Notes: generated by a model from the letters alone, not told the origin. A stretch of DNA of 25,335 nt from Phocaeicola_A sp964444735 (GCA_964444735.1 CAYUIJ010000028.1:1-25335); one strand, 5' to 3'; positions 7,758-17,568 are shown, counted from the stretch's first letter. A program made the numbers and translations.

Positions 7758-8876
7758 ATGATCATACGTTTCACCATCATATCCGTCCTGACAATGGCCG
7801 CCCTGCATCTGTCGGCCGTCTGTGCCCAAACACCCGGCACCGACTCTATGCGCATATCGGCCGACAGTATTCAGACTCCCAAGAAAAAGAGCTGGCTGGC
7901 AAAAGCCGCAGATTTTTTTGACTTCAATAATCCCGACCCGCGCTACATCAGCCCAAACCTGTATAACTTTACGTTCATGCTCAACATGTCGAGTTCTTAC
8001 GAGCATTACAAGATAGCCAGCACGGGCGGACATGAGCAGAGCATCAGCTTTGCACCGGGCTCCAGCCGCAAACTAGGTGCCTATTTCGGATGGAGATGGA
8101 TATTCCTCGGATGGTCGATCGATATGGACAATATCTTCGGGAACAGGCAGGGCAAGAGCAAAAAAACGGAGTATAACCTGAGTCTTTATAGTGCCAAAGT
8201 AGGAATGGACTTCTATTACCTGAAGAGCGGAAATAACTTCAAGGCGAAAAATCTGTCCGGGTTTGAGAATATCGGGAGTCAGGACATTGGGAAAGAATTC
8301 CGCTTCGATGGTCTGAAAGTGAACATGATGGGCATCAATGCATATTATATTTTCAATAACCGACACTTCTCGTATCCGGCAGCTTTCAGCCAGTCTACCA
8401 ACCAGCGCAAAAGTGCGGGATCGTTTCTTTCGGGCTTCTCCTACTCTACACACAAGCTCACGTTTGACTACAGGCAGCTGCCACCCGAACTGATAAGCCA
8501 ACTGAATCCGATCCTGCGCTTCCAGAATATACAGTATCATGACTATAGCCTCAACTTCGGCTATGCCTACAACTGGGTGTTTGCCAAGAATTGCCTGGCA
8601 TGCCTCTCGGTCACTCCGGCCATCGCCTACAAGAAAGCCGGTATCACCTCGAAAGAAGAGGGATATGATGCCGAAACGTATCATAGTGTCAACTTCGATG
8701 TGATCACCCGCGCGGCTGTCGTATACAACAATGCCAAATATTATGCGGGTGTCTCACTCCTGGCTCATACATACGACTATCATAAGAATAGATTCTGGAT
8801 AAACAATACGTATGGTATATTACAGATATACGTGGGCTTCAACTTCAACAAGAAAAAGGAATTCAGAAACAGATAA
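7758..8876 (+). CDS. DUF4421 family protein, probable outer-membrane beta-barrel
   Basis: A 372-residue exported protein. The ATG at 7758 begins a clear signal peptide, MIIRFTIISVLTMAALHLSAVCA followed by QTPG, which is why I prefer it over the longer open frame from 7461. The mature part alternates aromatic and polar residues (YNLSLYSAKVGMDFYYL, YSLNFGYAYNWVFAKN, FWINNTYGILQIYVGFNF), ends in alternating beta-strand pattern and resembles the Bacteroidetes DUF4421 family, presumably an outer-membrane barrel. The biochemical role is unknown. It stands alone, converging on the C1 peptidase gene; no operon partner is evident. Confidence 0.85.
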   Translation: MIIRFTIISVLTMAALHLSAVCAQTPGTDSMRISADSIQTPKKKSWLAKAADFFDFNNPDPRYISPNLYNFTFMLNMSSSYEHYKIASTGGHEQSISFAPGSSRKLGAYFGWRWIFLGWSIDMDNIFGNRQGKSKKTEYNLSLYSAKVGMDFYYLKSGNNFKAKNLSGFENIGSQDIGKEFRFDGLKVNMMGINAYYIFNNRHFSYPAAFSQSTNQRKSAGSFLSGFSYSTHKLTFDYRQLPPELISQLNPILRFQNIQYHDYSLNFGYAYNWVFAKNCLACLSVTPAIAYKKAGITSKEEGYDAETYHSVNFDVITRAAVVYNNAKYYAGVSLLAHTYDYHKNRFWINNTYGILQIYVGFNFNKKKEFRNR

Positions 8877-9032
8877 CCCTTTTCTCCGCAATGCGACAAA
8901 AACATCATCCGTATTTCATGAAAAGCAACCTCGCCCAGACAGGACTTTGTCTCATGAATTTAATGAAATTAAAAACACAACTTCACACGCGAGGAATGTG
9001 AAAAAAGAATGTATTCAAGCTATTGATACTCC

Positions 9033-9071
9033 AAAAAAAATAAAACGCAAGGCCGGATCTTTTTCCAGCCT
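9033..9071 (-). terminator. Rho-independent terminator of the C1 peptidase gene
   Basis: On the minus strand AGGCTGGA pairs with TCCGGCCT (eight pairs, one G-U wobble) around the loop AAAAGA, followed a few bases later by TTTTATTTTTTTT. It lies 50 bases downstream of the peptidase stop codon. Confidence 0.75.
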
Positions 9072-9120
9072 GTTTGTTACAAATTTTACATTCTGTATTC
9101 TTCTCCTTACGTGCCAGGCA

Positions 9121-10518
9121 TTATTCTTCATCGGCAAACATGGGATCCCATGCCGGCAATTTGACAGGATTCTCGTTCTTGAGCAAATCAAGCACCTTGA
9201 CCGGAACGTATTTTTTGTTGACCACCAGACGGAACATGTATTCGTCAAACCATTGGTCGGTCATAATCAGATGCCCCTTGTATCCGGTCAGCCCCCAGCT
9301 GTTCTCAACCATCCATTTTTTTGGCTTCCCGTTAGCATCGAGGTCAACGGCCATCAGAGTCATGGCATGGGTAGAACCGCTTGCAAAGGTTTGGATGCGT
9401 TGTTTTTTGTCCATACCGAAAGTGGTTCCGAACAAAGAGTCATAATCAAAGTTGTTGATATCAAGTATTCCGTTCTCACGATTCAGGAACTTGCCCACAT
9501 CGCATGAGAAATACATCATGGTGCTATCCTTGATAGAAGCAATGGCCATCGGCTTAATTTCGTCTACGGGAAGGTTTACATACAACCAGTTGTGTCCGTC
9601 ATAAGTATGGCGGTCAAAATCTATCTCATACACTTTCCAGTAAGGACGTGAGGGGTCATTCATCACCATGATATAATCGTTTACATAATCTTCGTTGACA
9701 AATTCCTTGAAGAACGATTGGGGAGTATAGGCTTTCACTTCTCCACGCGGCTTTCCATCGGCATCGCGCATCACCCACTCAAACGAAGTCGTTGGTTCAC
9801 CCATACAGAGCGCAAGCATGCGGTATACGGTTCCCAGCATCTTGGTCTTGGCTTTCTCAAGCTCGGCTGGTCTGGCTCCGTTGGCAGCCTTCTCACGGAG
9901 TTGCAATCCGAACTCACGCAGTTTCAGCTTGATGAAGCCGACCATCTGCGCGGTATTGTCACTGCTGAAAGTTTCGGGCATCACCTCTTTGGGTACTACT
10001 CCATACTTGCCCACGATGTCCATGATTCCGGTAAATTGTCCGCCATCGCTCAGAGGGTTCTTGAACAGATACTCTACCTCGCGGCTGGTTATCGGCTTCC
10101 TGCCAGTATCAATGATTCCCTGAAGAAAGAGGTTTGATTTCTCAAGTTGGTCCCAGAAGAAATTATAGCTTTGTGAAAATTCAAGTGAGGGAAGGTTATA
10201 CTTGGCCATCATCTTTGAACGAATCACGTTCAGACCGGTAAACAACCAGCAACGGCCAGATGTCTTCTGGTCGGTTATTCCACGCGAAATCACCTTGTCA
10301 CTAAAATAAGTGTCAATATTGGCTTTGTTCTCACGGTTCACGGCCAACACACGGATGTCATTGGCCGTAATCGCATTCATCAGTGCCTTGTCTGAGGGAG
10401 TGCCAGTATATGCTTTCTTGATTTCGCGAAGCATATCGTCCGAAATTCCTCCGTTTTGTGCTTGCATACCATAAAACATACAAGTAAGCAGACATGCCGA
10501 AAGGATAGATTTTTTCAT
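9121..10518 (-). CDS. Secreted C1B-family cysteine peptidase (bleomycin hydrolase/aminopeptidase C type)
   Basis: A 465-residue papain-fold peptidase. The N-terminus MKKSILSACLLTCMFYGMQA is a signal peptide with cleavage before QNGG, so unlike cytosolic PepC the enzyme is exported, probably to the periplasm. Catalytic residues are visible: Gln84 and Cys90 in DQKTSGRCWLF, His384 in GSTHAMTL and Asn406 in VENSWG. Length and block order fit the bleomycin hydrolase/aminopeptidase C branch, usually a hexameric aminopeptidase. It is a single gene with its own -7 box upstream and an intrinsic terminator downstream, and is divergent from the TamB-like gene. Substrate is not deducible; peptide catabolism is the likely role. 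Confidence 0.94.
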   Translation of the reverse strand: MKKSILSACLLTCMFYGMQAQNGGISDDMLREIKKAYTGTPSDKALMNAITANDIRVLAVNRENKANIDTYFSDKVISRGITDQKTSGRCWLFTGLNVIRSKMMAKYNLPSLEFSQSYNFFWDQLEKSNLFLQGIIDTGRKPITSREVEYLFKNPLSDGGQFTGIMDIVGKYGVVPKEVMPETFSSDNTAQMVGFIKLKLREFGLQLREKAANGARPAELEKAKTKMLGTVYRMLALCMGEPTTSFEWVMRDADGKPRGEVKAYTPQSFFKEFVNEDYVNDYIMVMNDPSRPYWKVYEIDFDRHTYDGHNWLYVNLPVDEIKPMAIASIKDSTMMYFSCDVGKFLNRENGILDINNFDYDSLFGTTFGMDKKQRIQTFASGSTHAMTLMAVDLDANGKPKKWMVENSWGLTGYKGHLIMTDQWFDEYMFRLVVNKKYVPVKVLDLLKNENPVKLPAWDPMFADEE

Positions 10519-10547
10519 AGGTTAAAATTATTTTTCTATAGTTTTTG

Positions 10548-10555
10548 CAAACTTA
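10548..10555 (-). promoter_or_regulatory. Putative -7 box for the C1 peptidase
   Basis: Minus strand TAAGTTTG, matching TAnnTTTG, 30 bases before the start codon. The -33 region is poor. Confidence 0.5.
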
Positions 10556-10660
10556 AAAAGAATATACCTCTTCACATAACTTTTTACGTTTTTTTCGAAC
10601 CATTTCAATATAAAAGAACAGAAAAAGGTTTCCGCATTTACGCATACAAATTAGTTTTCG

Positions 10661-10668
10661 TACTTTTG
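10661..10668 (+). promoter_or_regulatory. -7 box for the TamB-like gene
   Basis: TACTTTTG on the plus strand, a perfect TAnnTTTG. Transcription would start near 10675, leaving a leader of about 20 bases before the AUC codon at 10697, or about 80 before the GTG at 10754. No clear -33 TTG. Confidence 0.55.
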
Positions 10669-10753
10669 CCTTTAGACAACCTAACAGACATAAGCTATCA
10701 AAAAACTCAATAACATCATACGGGTTGGCCTCATCTGCATAGTCAGTCTTTAT

Positions 10754-13700
10754 GTGGCCGTTATGGTTTTGCTGAACATCCCATACGTTCAGCAGAAAAT
10801 AGCGTTGCTGGTTTCCATGGAGTTAGGCAGTCTGCTCCATACCGAAGTATCCGTCAAGCGGGTCAATCTGGGACTTTTTAACCGTATCATTGTAGATGAT
10901 ATACACATCGCTGACCAGCAAAGAGACACTCTCTTAGAGATTCCGCGTCTGTCGGCCAAATTCGATCTGGGCGAACTGGCAAGAAGCAGACTTGTCATTC
11001 ATAACATACAGCTCTATAATGGGCAAATCAATCTCTCTCAAAAAGATTCGTTGAGCCAACCCAATTACTGGTTTATCATCGATGCCTTGTCATCCGATGA
11101 TACTACCCGAACTTCGGGAGATATCAACCTGCGCATCAACTCAATACTTATCAGGCACTCACGCATCCGGTATGATCTTCTCTCCTCCGAAAAGACTCCG
11201 GGCATATTCAATCCCGGCCATATCGATCTTGACGGGCTGGGAGTCAACATCTCACTCAAGGCTTTACTCAGCGACTCTATCAATACTACCATACGCCAAC
11301 TGAGCTTCAATGAAAACAACAGTCAGTTTGCCTTGAAAAATCTGGCTTTCAAGCTTGTGGCCAACCGTGAGGCATTCACCATCTCACGGCTCAATCTGGA
11401 ACTTCCATCCTCAAAAATAAAACTCGACACTCTGAATGCCACGTATGACTTCAACGCAAAGGATGTACTGAAAACCTTTCAGTTTAAAGGAGATATAAAC
11501 GATTCTTACATCACTTTACAGGACCTGAAGTGTTTTATTCCCTCTATGGAGCATTTCGCTGACCGGATAAACCTGAACGCGAAGATAAGCGGAAACGCTC
11601 AGGAAATCATGCTCTCGAAATTCAAATTCAACTCAGACAATAATGACATTCTGGCAGAATCGGATTGCCGTGTCCGCTATCCGTTCAATCCAGAAATGAG
11701 TTTCATTGACTGTAATATACCCGTGTTCACCGTCAACGGTACCGGCATGCGCTTTCTCGCACGGAATATGCAGACAAAAGCATCGCCCGTCATTACACGT
11801 CTGGGCAACGTCTCGTTCAAAGGATACATGAGGGGAATGTTCAAAAACTTACAGATGAAAGGCTCTTTCCATTGCGGACTTGGATCGCTCACCAGTGACC
11901 TGACCCTGAACATCAATGAAGGAAATGTGAAAAGCATTCAGGGATATCTGAAAACGGAAAGTTTCGAACTCGGCCGGCTTATAAGCAACAATGATCTGGG
12001 CTCTATAGCCCTGAATCTGAATATCAGCGGAAAAAAGATAAATCAGACACGGCCGGAAATCAATATTCATGGAACCATCCCGTACTTTGAATACAAGAAG
12101 TATTATTATAGCCGGATAGATATTAATGCTGCCTGTCAGAACGGAGGATACAAGGGACAACTTGCCATAAACGACCCGAACGTGAACATACATATAAAAG
12201 GCGATATCAATACCAGCCACCCCCGCTCTACGTGTAACATACAAGCCATCATTGACCATCTGAAACCGAACGCACTGAATCTGACCAGACAATATGGCAA
12301 TACGGATTTCTCGGGGAAAATACAGGCCAGCCTGAACGGTACGGATCTGGACAACATAACGGGGATGGTACAGATAGACAGCATGATTATGATATCACCG
12401 GAAAAGTATTATTATCTAAACCGGTTCAACCTGACCTCACAACTCAAGGAAGAAAACCAACGGGAGATATCCGTATCGTCAGATTTCCTCAACGGAAAAG
12501 CTACCGGACACTTCAAGTTCTCAACTTTGACAAATGGGTTTAAGAGCTTGCTGAGCAATTATCTCCCTTCGTTCATCAAGGCTATCCATCAAACGGACAA
12601 CAATAAAAGAAAAAGCAGCAACCAGCTGGAGTTTGACTTTTATGTCAAGAATACGGACATCATGGGCAAAGTATTTCAAATACCGCTCACCATTCATAGT
12701 GCGGGGACACTCAAGGGTTTCTTCAACGAACGGAATAACCGGATCAAACTGGAGGGATATTTCCCCGGCTTCACGTATGACAACACGCTCTATGAATCGG
12801 GCATGATTCTCCTTGATAATCCACAAGACGAGTTACAGGCCTTTGCACGCATCACCAAGCAAATGGAGGATGAAGCCAAGGTAAACCTCTCTCTGAAAAT
12901 ATCAGCATACGATGACCGTCTGACCACTTCTGTCAACTGGGGAAACAATACGGACATTACGTATAGCGGACAATTCTCCGCCATCACCAACTTCTACAAA
13001 CCGGCATCGCCCGAAAACAAATTCATACATGCCCGTGTAAACATCCAACCGTCAGACATTATCATCAATGACAGTATATGGCACTTGCGCCAATCGCACA
13101 TCGTGATAGATTCAAGCCGGATAGCTGTCAACAATTTCTGTTTCGAACATGACAGGCAATACTTGCGCATAAACGGAAATCTGACGAAAGAAAGCTCAGA
13201 TATTCTGGCCGTCAGCCTGAATAACATCCAGCTGGAGTATATCTTTGATATTCTTCAGTTCCATCCCGCCGATTTCCGGGGAATGGCCAGCGGAAGAGCC
13301 GTTGTAACGCAAGCGCTCAAAAACCCTTCGCTTAATGCCGCCCTAAGGATAAAGGACTTTGCCTTTAACAAAGGTGTCATGGGCAATATGGATATCAAAG
13401 GACTATGGAACGAAGAGGAAGGAAACATACACCTTGATGCCGATATACGAAAGGGAGAGCATTCACGTACTACGGTTACAGGATTTGTATCACTCCAAAG
13501 AGACAGTCTGGACTTTCGCATCAATACGCAAAACAGCAATCTGGAATTCTTGAATGAATATACCGCAGACCTATTCGATAAAGTAACAGGAGAAATATCA
13601 GGTCCTCTACACCTGTATGGCCCGTTTGGCCGACTCAACCTTTTGGGCCATATCAAAGGGAACGCCCGTGCCAAAGTAGGCGTTTTGCGTACGGAGTATG

Positions 13701-15196
13701 CCTTGCGTCTCGACTCGGTAAGCTTCTACCATAATGCCATCGAATTTCATAAGGCATCCATGAAAGATAAGGATAACAACAATGGCGAGATAACCGGAAC
13801 ACTCGCACACGATCATTTGGGTGATTTCAACTATGACTTTACGTTCAATACAAACAACCTGCTTCTTTATGATGCCCCAAGTGATACGGAAGCATCCATA
13901 TACGGAAGTTTTTACGGAACGGGCATCATTCAGCTTCACGGATGGGGAAACGAGCTTAACATAGACTCAAACATTCGCACTGGCACAAACACACGATTCA
14001 TCTACAATATGGAAAGTGCCGATGACATTACCGATAATAAATTCGTTACGTTTGTTGACAAAACACCACGTCCCCAATGGAAAGATGAAAAAAACGACAC
14101 GAAAGATATTCCTAAGGGAAATGACTTGGAAGAAGAAAACACGAACATTCATATCAACGCACAATTGGAGGTTACCCCAGATGCCGATGTAAAAGTGATT
14201 CTTGACCCCGTATCGGATGACTATGCCATAGCACGGGGAAGAGGAAACTTCCAGACAAGTTATTTCAATAAAGGCGACTTCAGACTATATGGAACTTATA
14301 CGATAGATCACGGAAAATACAAACTCAGTCTGCAAGATGTGATACACAAGGAGTTTATCTTCCAACCCGGAGGGAGCATAGCCTTTAGCGGACTGCCTGA
14401 AAGCGGAAACATGAACTTGCAAGCCGTATATACCGTAAACTCGGCCTCCCTGAAAGACTTGGCTCCAAACGCCACATTCAACCAGAATTCGGTCAAGGTA
14501 AACTGTATTCTGAACCTGAGCGGCAACCTGGCCACACCCGCCATTCATTTTGACTTGGAACTTCCAAACGTAGACGAAAAAGAACGTGATATTGTAAAGA
14601 GCTATATCAGTACGGACGAACAGATGGAAATGCAAATCATCTACCTTTTAGGTATCGGACGTTTCTATACCTATGATTACAACAATAATACCAATGATGG
14701 CAATAACGGACAGTCATCGGCCATGAACTCATTGCTTTCTTCCACTCTATCGGGGCAATTGAACAGCATGCTATCAAACGTTATCAATAGCAACAAGTGG
14801 AATTTTGAAACGAACCTGAGCACTGGCGACAAGGGATGGACCGATATGGAAATAGAAGGCATGCTCTCGGGGCGGCTGCTCAATAACCGCCTCTTCATCA
14901 ACGGAAACTTCGGATATCGGGAGAACCAGATGTCTACCACCAACTTTATCGGTGATTTCGATGTGCAATGGCTGCTTACTCCTTCGGGAGATATCAGTCT
15001 GAAGGGATATAACCAGACCAATGACCACTATTTCTCAAAAACCACCCTCTCCACACAAGGCATAGGTATCTTATTCAAACGTGACTTCACGCATTGGAAA
15101 GAACTCTTCTCACAAAAAGACAAGAAAAAAAAGGAAAATGATACCATCCCATCGAAAAAACAAAAGAAAGAAAAAAAGAAAAAGAAGAAACAATAA
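10754..15196 (+). CDS. tamB: TamB-like translocation/assembly module protein (DUF490)
   Basis: A 1480-residue, mostly beta-strand AsmA/TamB-type protein, anchored in the inner membrane and spanning the periplasm. In proteobacteria TamB works with TamA in outer-membrane protein assembly, and such bridge proteins carry phospholipids. Visible are the N-terminal LLNIPYVQQKIALLVSMELG segment, long stretches of AsmA-like repeats (LNLNISGKKI, HLYGPFGRLNLLGHIKGNARAKVG), the C-terminal DUF490 region (about residues 1150-1460, with YTIDHGKYKLSLQDVIHKEF and LSGNLATPAIHFDLELP), and a lysine-rich tail. The GTG at 10754 is only the first canonical start. The frame remains open back to a stop at 10691, and those codons encode IKKLNNIIRVGLICIVSLYV, which completes a normal signal anchor. 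The true start may be a non-standard codon such as ATC at 10697. Confidence 0.9.
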   Translation: MAVMVLLNIPYVQQKIALLVSMELGSLLHTEVSVKRVNLGLFNRIIVDDIHIADQQRDTLLEIPRLSAKFDLGELARSRLVIHNIQLYNGQINLSQKDSLSQPNYWFIIDALSSDDTTRTSGDINLRINSILIRHSRIRYDLLSSEKTPGIFNPGHIDLDGLGVNISLKALLSDSINTTIRQLSFNENNSQFALKNLAFKLVANREAFTISRLNLELPSSKIKLDTLNATYDFNAKDVLKTFQFKGDINDSYITLQDLKCFIPSMEHFADRINLNAKISGNAQEIMLSKFKFNSDNNDILAESDCRVRYPFNPEMSFIDCNIPVFTVNGTGMRFLARNMQTKASPVITRLGNVSFKGYMRGMFKNLQMKGSFHCGLGSLTSDLTLNINEGNVKSIQGYLKTESFELGRLISNNDLGSIALNLNISGKKINQTRPEINIHGTIPYFEYKKYYYSRIDINAACQNGGYKGQLAINDPNVNIHIKGDINTSHPRSTCNIQAIIDHLKPNALNLTRQYGNTDFSGKIQASLNGTDLDNITGMVQIDSMIMISPEKYYYLNRFNLTSQLKEENQREISVSSDFLNGKATGHFKFSTLTNGFKSLLSNYLPSFIKAIHQTDNNKRKSSNQLEFDFYVKNTDIMGKVFQIPLTIHSAGTLKGFFNERNNRIKLEGYFPGFTYDNTLYESGMILLDNPQDELQAFARITKQMEDEAKVNLSLKISAYDDRLTTSVNWGNNTDITYSGQFSAITNFYKPASPENKFIHARVNIQPSDIIINDSIWHLRQSHIVIDSSRIAVNNFCFEHDRQYLRINGNLTKESSDILAVSLNNIQLEYIFDILQFHPADFRGMASGRAVVTQALKNPSLNAALRIKDFAFNKGVMGNMDIKGLWNEEEGNIHLDADIRKGEHSRTTVTGFVSLQRDSLDFRINTQNSNLEFLNEYTADLFDKVTGEISGPLHLYGPFGRLNLLGHIKGNARAKVGVLRTEYALRLDSVSFYHNAIEFHKASMKDKDNNNGEITGTLAHDHLGDFNYDFTFNTNNLLLYDAPSDTEASIYGSFYGTGIIQLHGWGNELNIDSNIRTGTNTRFIYNMESADDITDNKFVTFVDKTPRPQWKDEKNDTKDIPKGNDLEEENTNIHINAQLEVTPDADVKVILDPVSDDYAIARGRGNFQTSYFNKGDFRLYGTYTIDHGKYKLSLQDVIHKEFIFQPGGSIAFSGLPESGNMNLQAVYTVNSASLKDLAPNATFNQNSVKVNCILNLSGNLATPAIHFDLELPNVDEKERDIVKSYISTDEQMEMQIIYLLGIGRFYTYDYNNNTNDGNNGQSSAMNSLLSSTLSGQLNSMLSNVINSNKWNFETNLSTGDKGWTDMEIEGMLSGRLLNNRLFINGNFGYRENQMSTTNFIGDFDVQWLLTPSGDISLKGYNQTNDHYFSKTTLSTQGIGILFKRDFTHWKELFSQKDKKKKENDTIPSKKQKKEKKKKKKQ

Positions 15197-15813
15197 ACCA
15201 TTACCTCATGCACATAGAAGGCGCTCTTCTTCAGTCTTGATATTTTCTCATCATAGCTCCCTATAAAAAACAACCGAAATTTAACACGCTGTGTAATGCC
15301 GCACATTTATTTTTGCGCCAAAATAGGCCAATAATAAATATAAACTGTTGTTCTGTAAAACTTTTCGGTTATTCCCAAACAAGGGATATGCGCATGAGCC
15401 AAAAGGCACTTTACCACTGCGCCGGGCCATGGAAAGCCTGTACAGACAGCGGGGCGGAACCTTCCGCCGCATTCTTTTCATGGCGGTGTCATCAATGCCA
15501 TTCGGGCCCGGATCAGGCCGTTTCAACAGTCGGCTTGCTCTGGTTCGGACAGACTTTGTCTGAATCCCTTTTCCTTAACGGCATACAGTCTGCCGCCAAG
15601 GTGTGAGACAACATGAGAAACCCGCTGATGACACAGCCGGTAAAATCCCGTACAACGGATTCATTGCCCATACGCTTTTCTGCTTTCTTTGAGAAAATAC
15701 CCCTCCATTGATGTCTGCCTCATCAATGACGGCCGGCCGAATATGTTTTTAATCCGTACCAGGCTCACGCTATTAAAATAAAATGAGAAATATTTTCCTG
15801 ATCTCTAACTACG
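15197..15813. other. 617-bp convergent intergenic region, possible interspersed repeat
   Basis: No convincing gene between the convergent TamB-like and DUF4293 genes. It is GC-rich from about 15380 to 15760. A perfect 7-bp-arm palindrome GGCGGAACCTTCCGCC sits at 15453-15468. A TATTTTTG box occurs on the plus strand at 15308-15315 with no good -33. Overlapping open frames at 15313-15606, 15348-15563 (plus) and 15281-15526 (minus) look like the small spurious ORFs produced by a repeated intergenic element rather than real proteins. Confidence 0.45.
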
Positions 15814-16272
15814 CTATCTCAACCTGTCAGCAGCCCTTACCAGCCGTTCATCCTTACGAATTCCGCGAATGGCTGACAGATTAAAGAAAACAGCAATCAA
15901 GGGGAGCACACATCCCGTACTGCAATGAAAGACCGCAGAACCAAGCTGCTTCTTATACACCATTGCGAATGCGACAAAAACAGCATACCACCCTATAATT
16001 AACAAGATATTAAATACAGTCAGGCGCACCTGTAGTTTACGGTTCTTGTATAAAAAGACAGTTGCCAAAGCGATGATGGCAGAAAGCAGGGCTATGACAA
16101 ACAGTCCCCCGCAGGATCCATCATGCCCCACTCCTGCAATGTCAATACCTAAAGCACGCCATGAAGAAACGCCTCCATCCACTCCGGTATAGATCCCTAA
16201 CGGCAAGCTTGTCACTACCCCCATCAAAACCACCACCAACAACAGATAAACACTTTGTATGCGCTGAATCAT
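15814..16272 (-). CDS. DUF4293 family membrane protein
   Basis: A 152-residue protein with four predicted transmembrane segments (about residues 7-27, 57-76, 84-107 and 116-133). The start MIQRIQSVYLLLV and the C-terminus KDERLVRAADRLR are hallmarks of the Bacteroidetes DUF4293 family, whose function is unknown. It is the last gene of the bamD - rpoZ - DUF4293 group; the gap from rpoZ is 39 bases with no promoter visible. Confidence 0.92.
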   Translation of the reverse strand: MIQRIQSVYLLLVVVLMGVVTSLPLGIYTGVDGGVSSWRALGIDIAGVGHDGSCGGLFVIALLSAIIALATVFLYKNRKLQVRLTVFNILLIIGWYAVFVAFAMVYKKQLGSAVFHCSTGCVLPLIAVFFNLSAIRGIRKDERLVRAADRLR

Positions 16273-16311
16273 AATCCTTGTGTGTAAAAGAGATAGATTG
16301 GCCCGTTCGTT

Positions 16312-16641
16312 TTACTGCAACTTTTCCTTAGCAGGATTCCTGTAGTATACCTTGCCTTCTACATATTCCTGAGTCGCTATCAATGTCGGCTTAGGCAACT
16401 TTTCATAATAGCGTGAGATCTCAGTTTGCTCTCTGTTTTCAGAAATTTCATCCAGACTGTCATTATATGAAGCAAACTCCTTCAATTTCTTTGACAGGTC
16501 ATTCTTAATCTCCACTGCTATCTGGTTTGCACGCTTACCGATAATAGCTACCGTTTCATAGATATTACCGGTATCTTCACACAACTTCATCAAATCACGT
16601 GTCACCGTAATAGTAGGGGCTTTTGTTTTTCTGTAATCCAT
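16312..16641 (-). CDS. rpoZ: DNA-directed RNA polymerase omega subunit (Bacteroidetes form)
   Basis: A 109-residue small RNA polymerase subunit that supports assembly and stability of the beta-prime subunit. The sequence matches the lineage-specific form: MDYRKTKAPTITVTRDLM, the omega-type helix GNIYETVAIIGKRANQIAVE (residues 26-45), and the conserved C-terminal block EISRYYEKLPKPTLIATQEY ending YYRNPAKEKLQ. It is commonly annotated only as a hypothetical or RpoZ/K-like protein. It lies 24 bases after bamD and is probably co-transcribed with it. Confidence 0.9.
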   Translation of the reverse strand: MDYRKTKAPTITVTRDLMKLCEDTGNIYETVAIIGKRANQIAVEIKNDLSKKLKEFASYNDSLDEISENREQTEISRYYEKLPKPTLIATQEYVEGKVYYRNPAKEKLQ

Positions 16642-16665
16642 AGTTTTTTTAATTCTGTTATTATT

Positions 16666-17472
16666 TCAGTTTTTAATATTCTTGTTTGCCGCCTGGAACA
16701 TTTTTTCTACATCTTTGATGTATTTACTTTCAGGAAATTCGTTTTTAAAAGCATAATATTCATCTACCACGTCACGAAAACGCTCCTCCTGTTTTTCCAA
16801 TACGCTTTCCAAAGCCATCTTGTATTTTGCCTGTACAATCAGAAAAGAAAGATCCTCACGCCTTTTGGCATACGGAAAATCCTGCAAGGCATTTTGAGCG
16901 GTAATAACACATGACTCATAGTTATTACCCATATAATTTCCCAAATTGTAATACAACCGCGCCGAAAGGTATTCTTTTTCAACCAGCTTATCCTGCAGCT
17001 CGAACATCATGTTCTGTGCATCATCCTTGTACCCGCTTGTCGGATAATATTCACAAAACATTTGTATTTCACTGATTGCGTTGAACGTACTTGTCTGATC
17101 CAGCTGCGGTTCCGGCGTATCATTATACAAAGCTCTGCAAGTGTAATAACGGGCTAATTCTGTAAATTCACCATGCGGATAAGCGGTATAGTATTTTTTA
17201 AACGTGGAAGAAGCTTCTATCCAGTCTTCCTGTCCGTAATAGCACATGGCAAGCATATAAAGAGACTCCTCGGCCTTTGCACTCCCTTTCAGAGCCGTAA
17301 TCATATCGGCCAATACCACAGAAGCCTTATTATACTGTCCGCTAAAAAAATATTCTTTGGCGGCCTCATACCGATAGGAATAGTCCTGGCTCTTTAAAAC
17401 CTTGTTATAATCATTGCATGACGACAACACACATGCAGAAGCCAAGGCCATAATAATTATACTTTTCCTCAT
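16666..17472 (-). CDS. bamD: Outer-membrane assembly lipoprotein BamD
   Basis: Lipoprotein component of the BAM complex that inserts beta-barrel proteins into the outer membrane. The 268-residue product starts with a lipoprotein signal, MRKSIIIMALASACVLSSC, with the lipidated Cys19 in the LSSC lipobox. The mature part is made of TPR-like helical repeats (YNKASVVLADMI, AEESLYMLAMCYYGQEDW, FKKYYTAYPHGEFTELARYY, NEFPESKYIKDVEKMF), as in BamD/YfiO. First gene of a group with rpoZ and DUF4293; a full Bacteroides promoter lies just upstream. Confidence 0.94.
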   Translation of the reverse strand: MRKSIIIMALASACVLSSCNDYNKVLKSQDYSYRYEAAKEYFFSGQYNKASVVLADMITALKGSAKAEESLYMLAMCYYGQEDWIEASSTFKKYYTAYPHGEFTELARYYTCRALYNDTPEPQLDQTSTFNAISEIQMFCEYYPTSGYKDDAQNMMFELQDKLVEKEYLSARLYYNLGNYMGNNYESCVITAQNALQDFPYAKRREDLSFLIVQAKYKMALESVLEKQEERFRDVVDEYYAFKNEFPESKYIKDVEKMFQAANKNIKN

Positions 17473-17491
17473 CTTATTCCAAAATATTGTG

Positions 17492-17522
17492 CAAATTTAC
17501 AGAGAAACGCCGGATTATACAA
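17492..17522 (-). promoter_or_regulatory. Bacteroides-type promoter for bamD-rpoZ-DUF4293
   Basis: Minus strand: TTG at 17522-17520, a 20-bp spacer, and TAAATTTG at 17499-17492, ending 20 bases before the bamD start. It fits the TTG/TAnnTTTG consensus fully. Confidence 0.75.
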
Positions 17523-17568
17523 TGAATCCATGTTTTTTAATACAAATTTATGCCCGTGTATCAAAAAA

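Noticed and set aside
8073..8684. 203-codon minus-strand ORF opposite the DUF4421 gene
   Set aside because: Lies wholly antisense to a well-supported coding frame and has no recognisable domain.
15113..15196. A-rich tract with A8 in the 3' end of the TamB-like gene, considered as another slippage site
   Set aside because: It encodes the disordered lysine tail; A runs of this length are common and a frameshift here would alter only the last residues.
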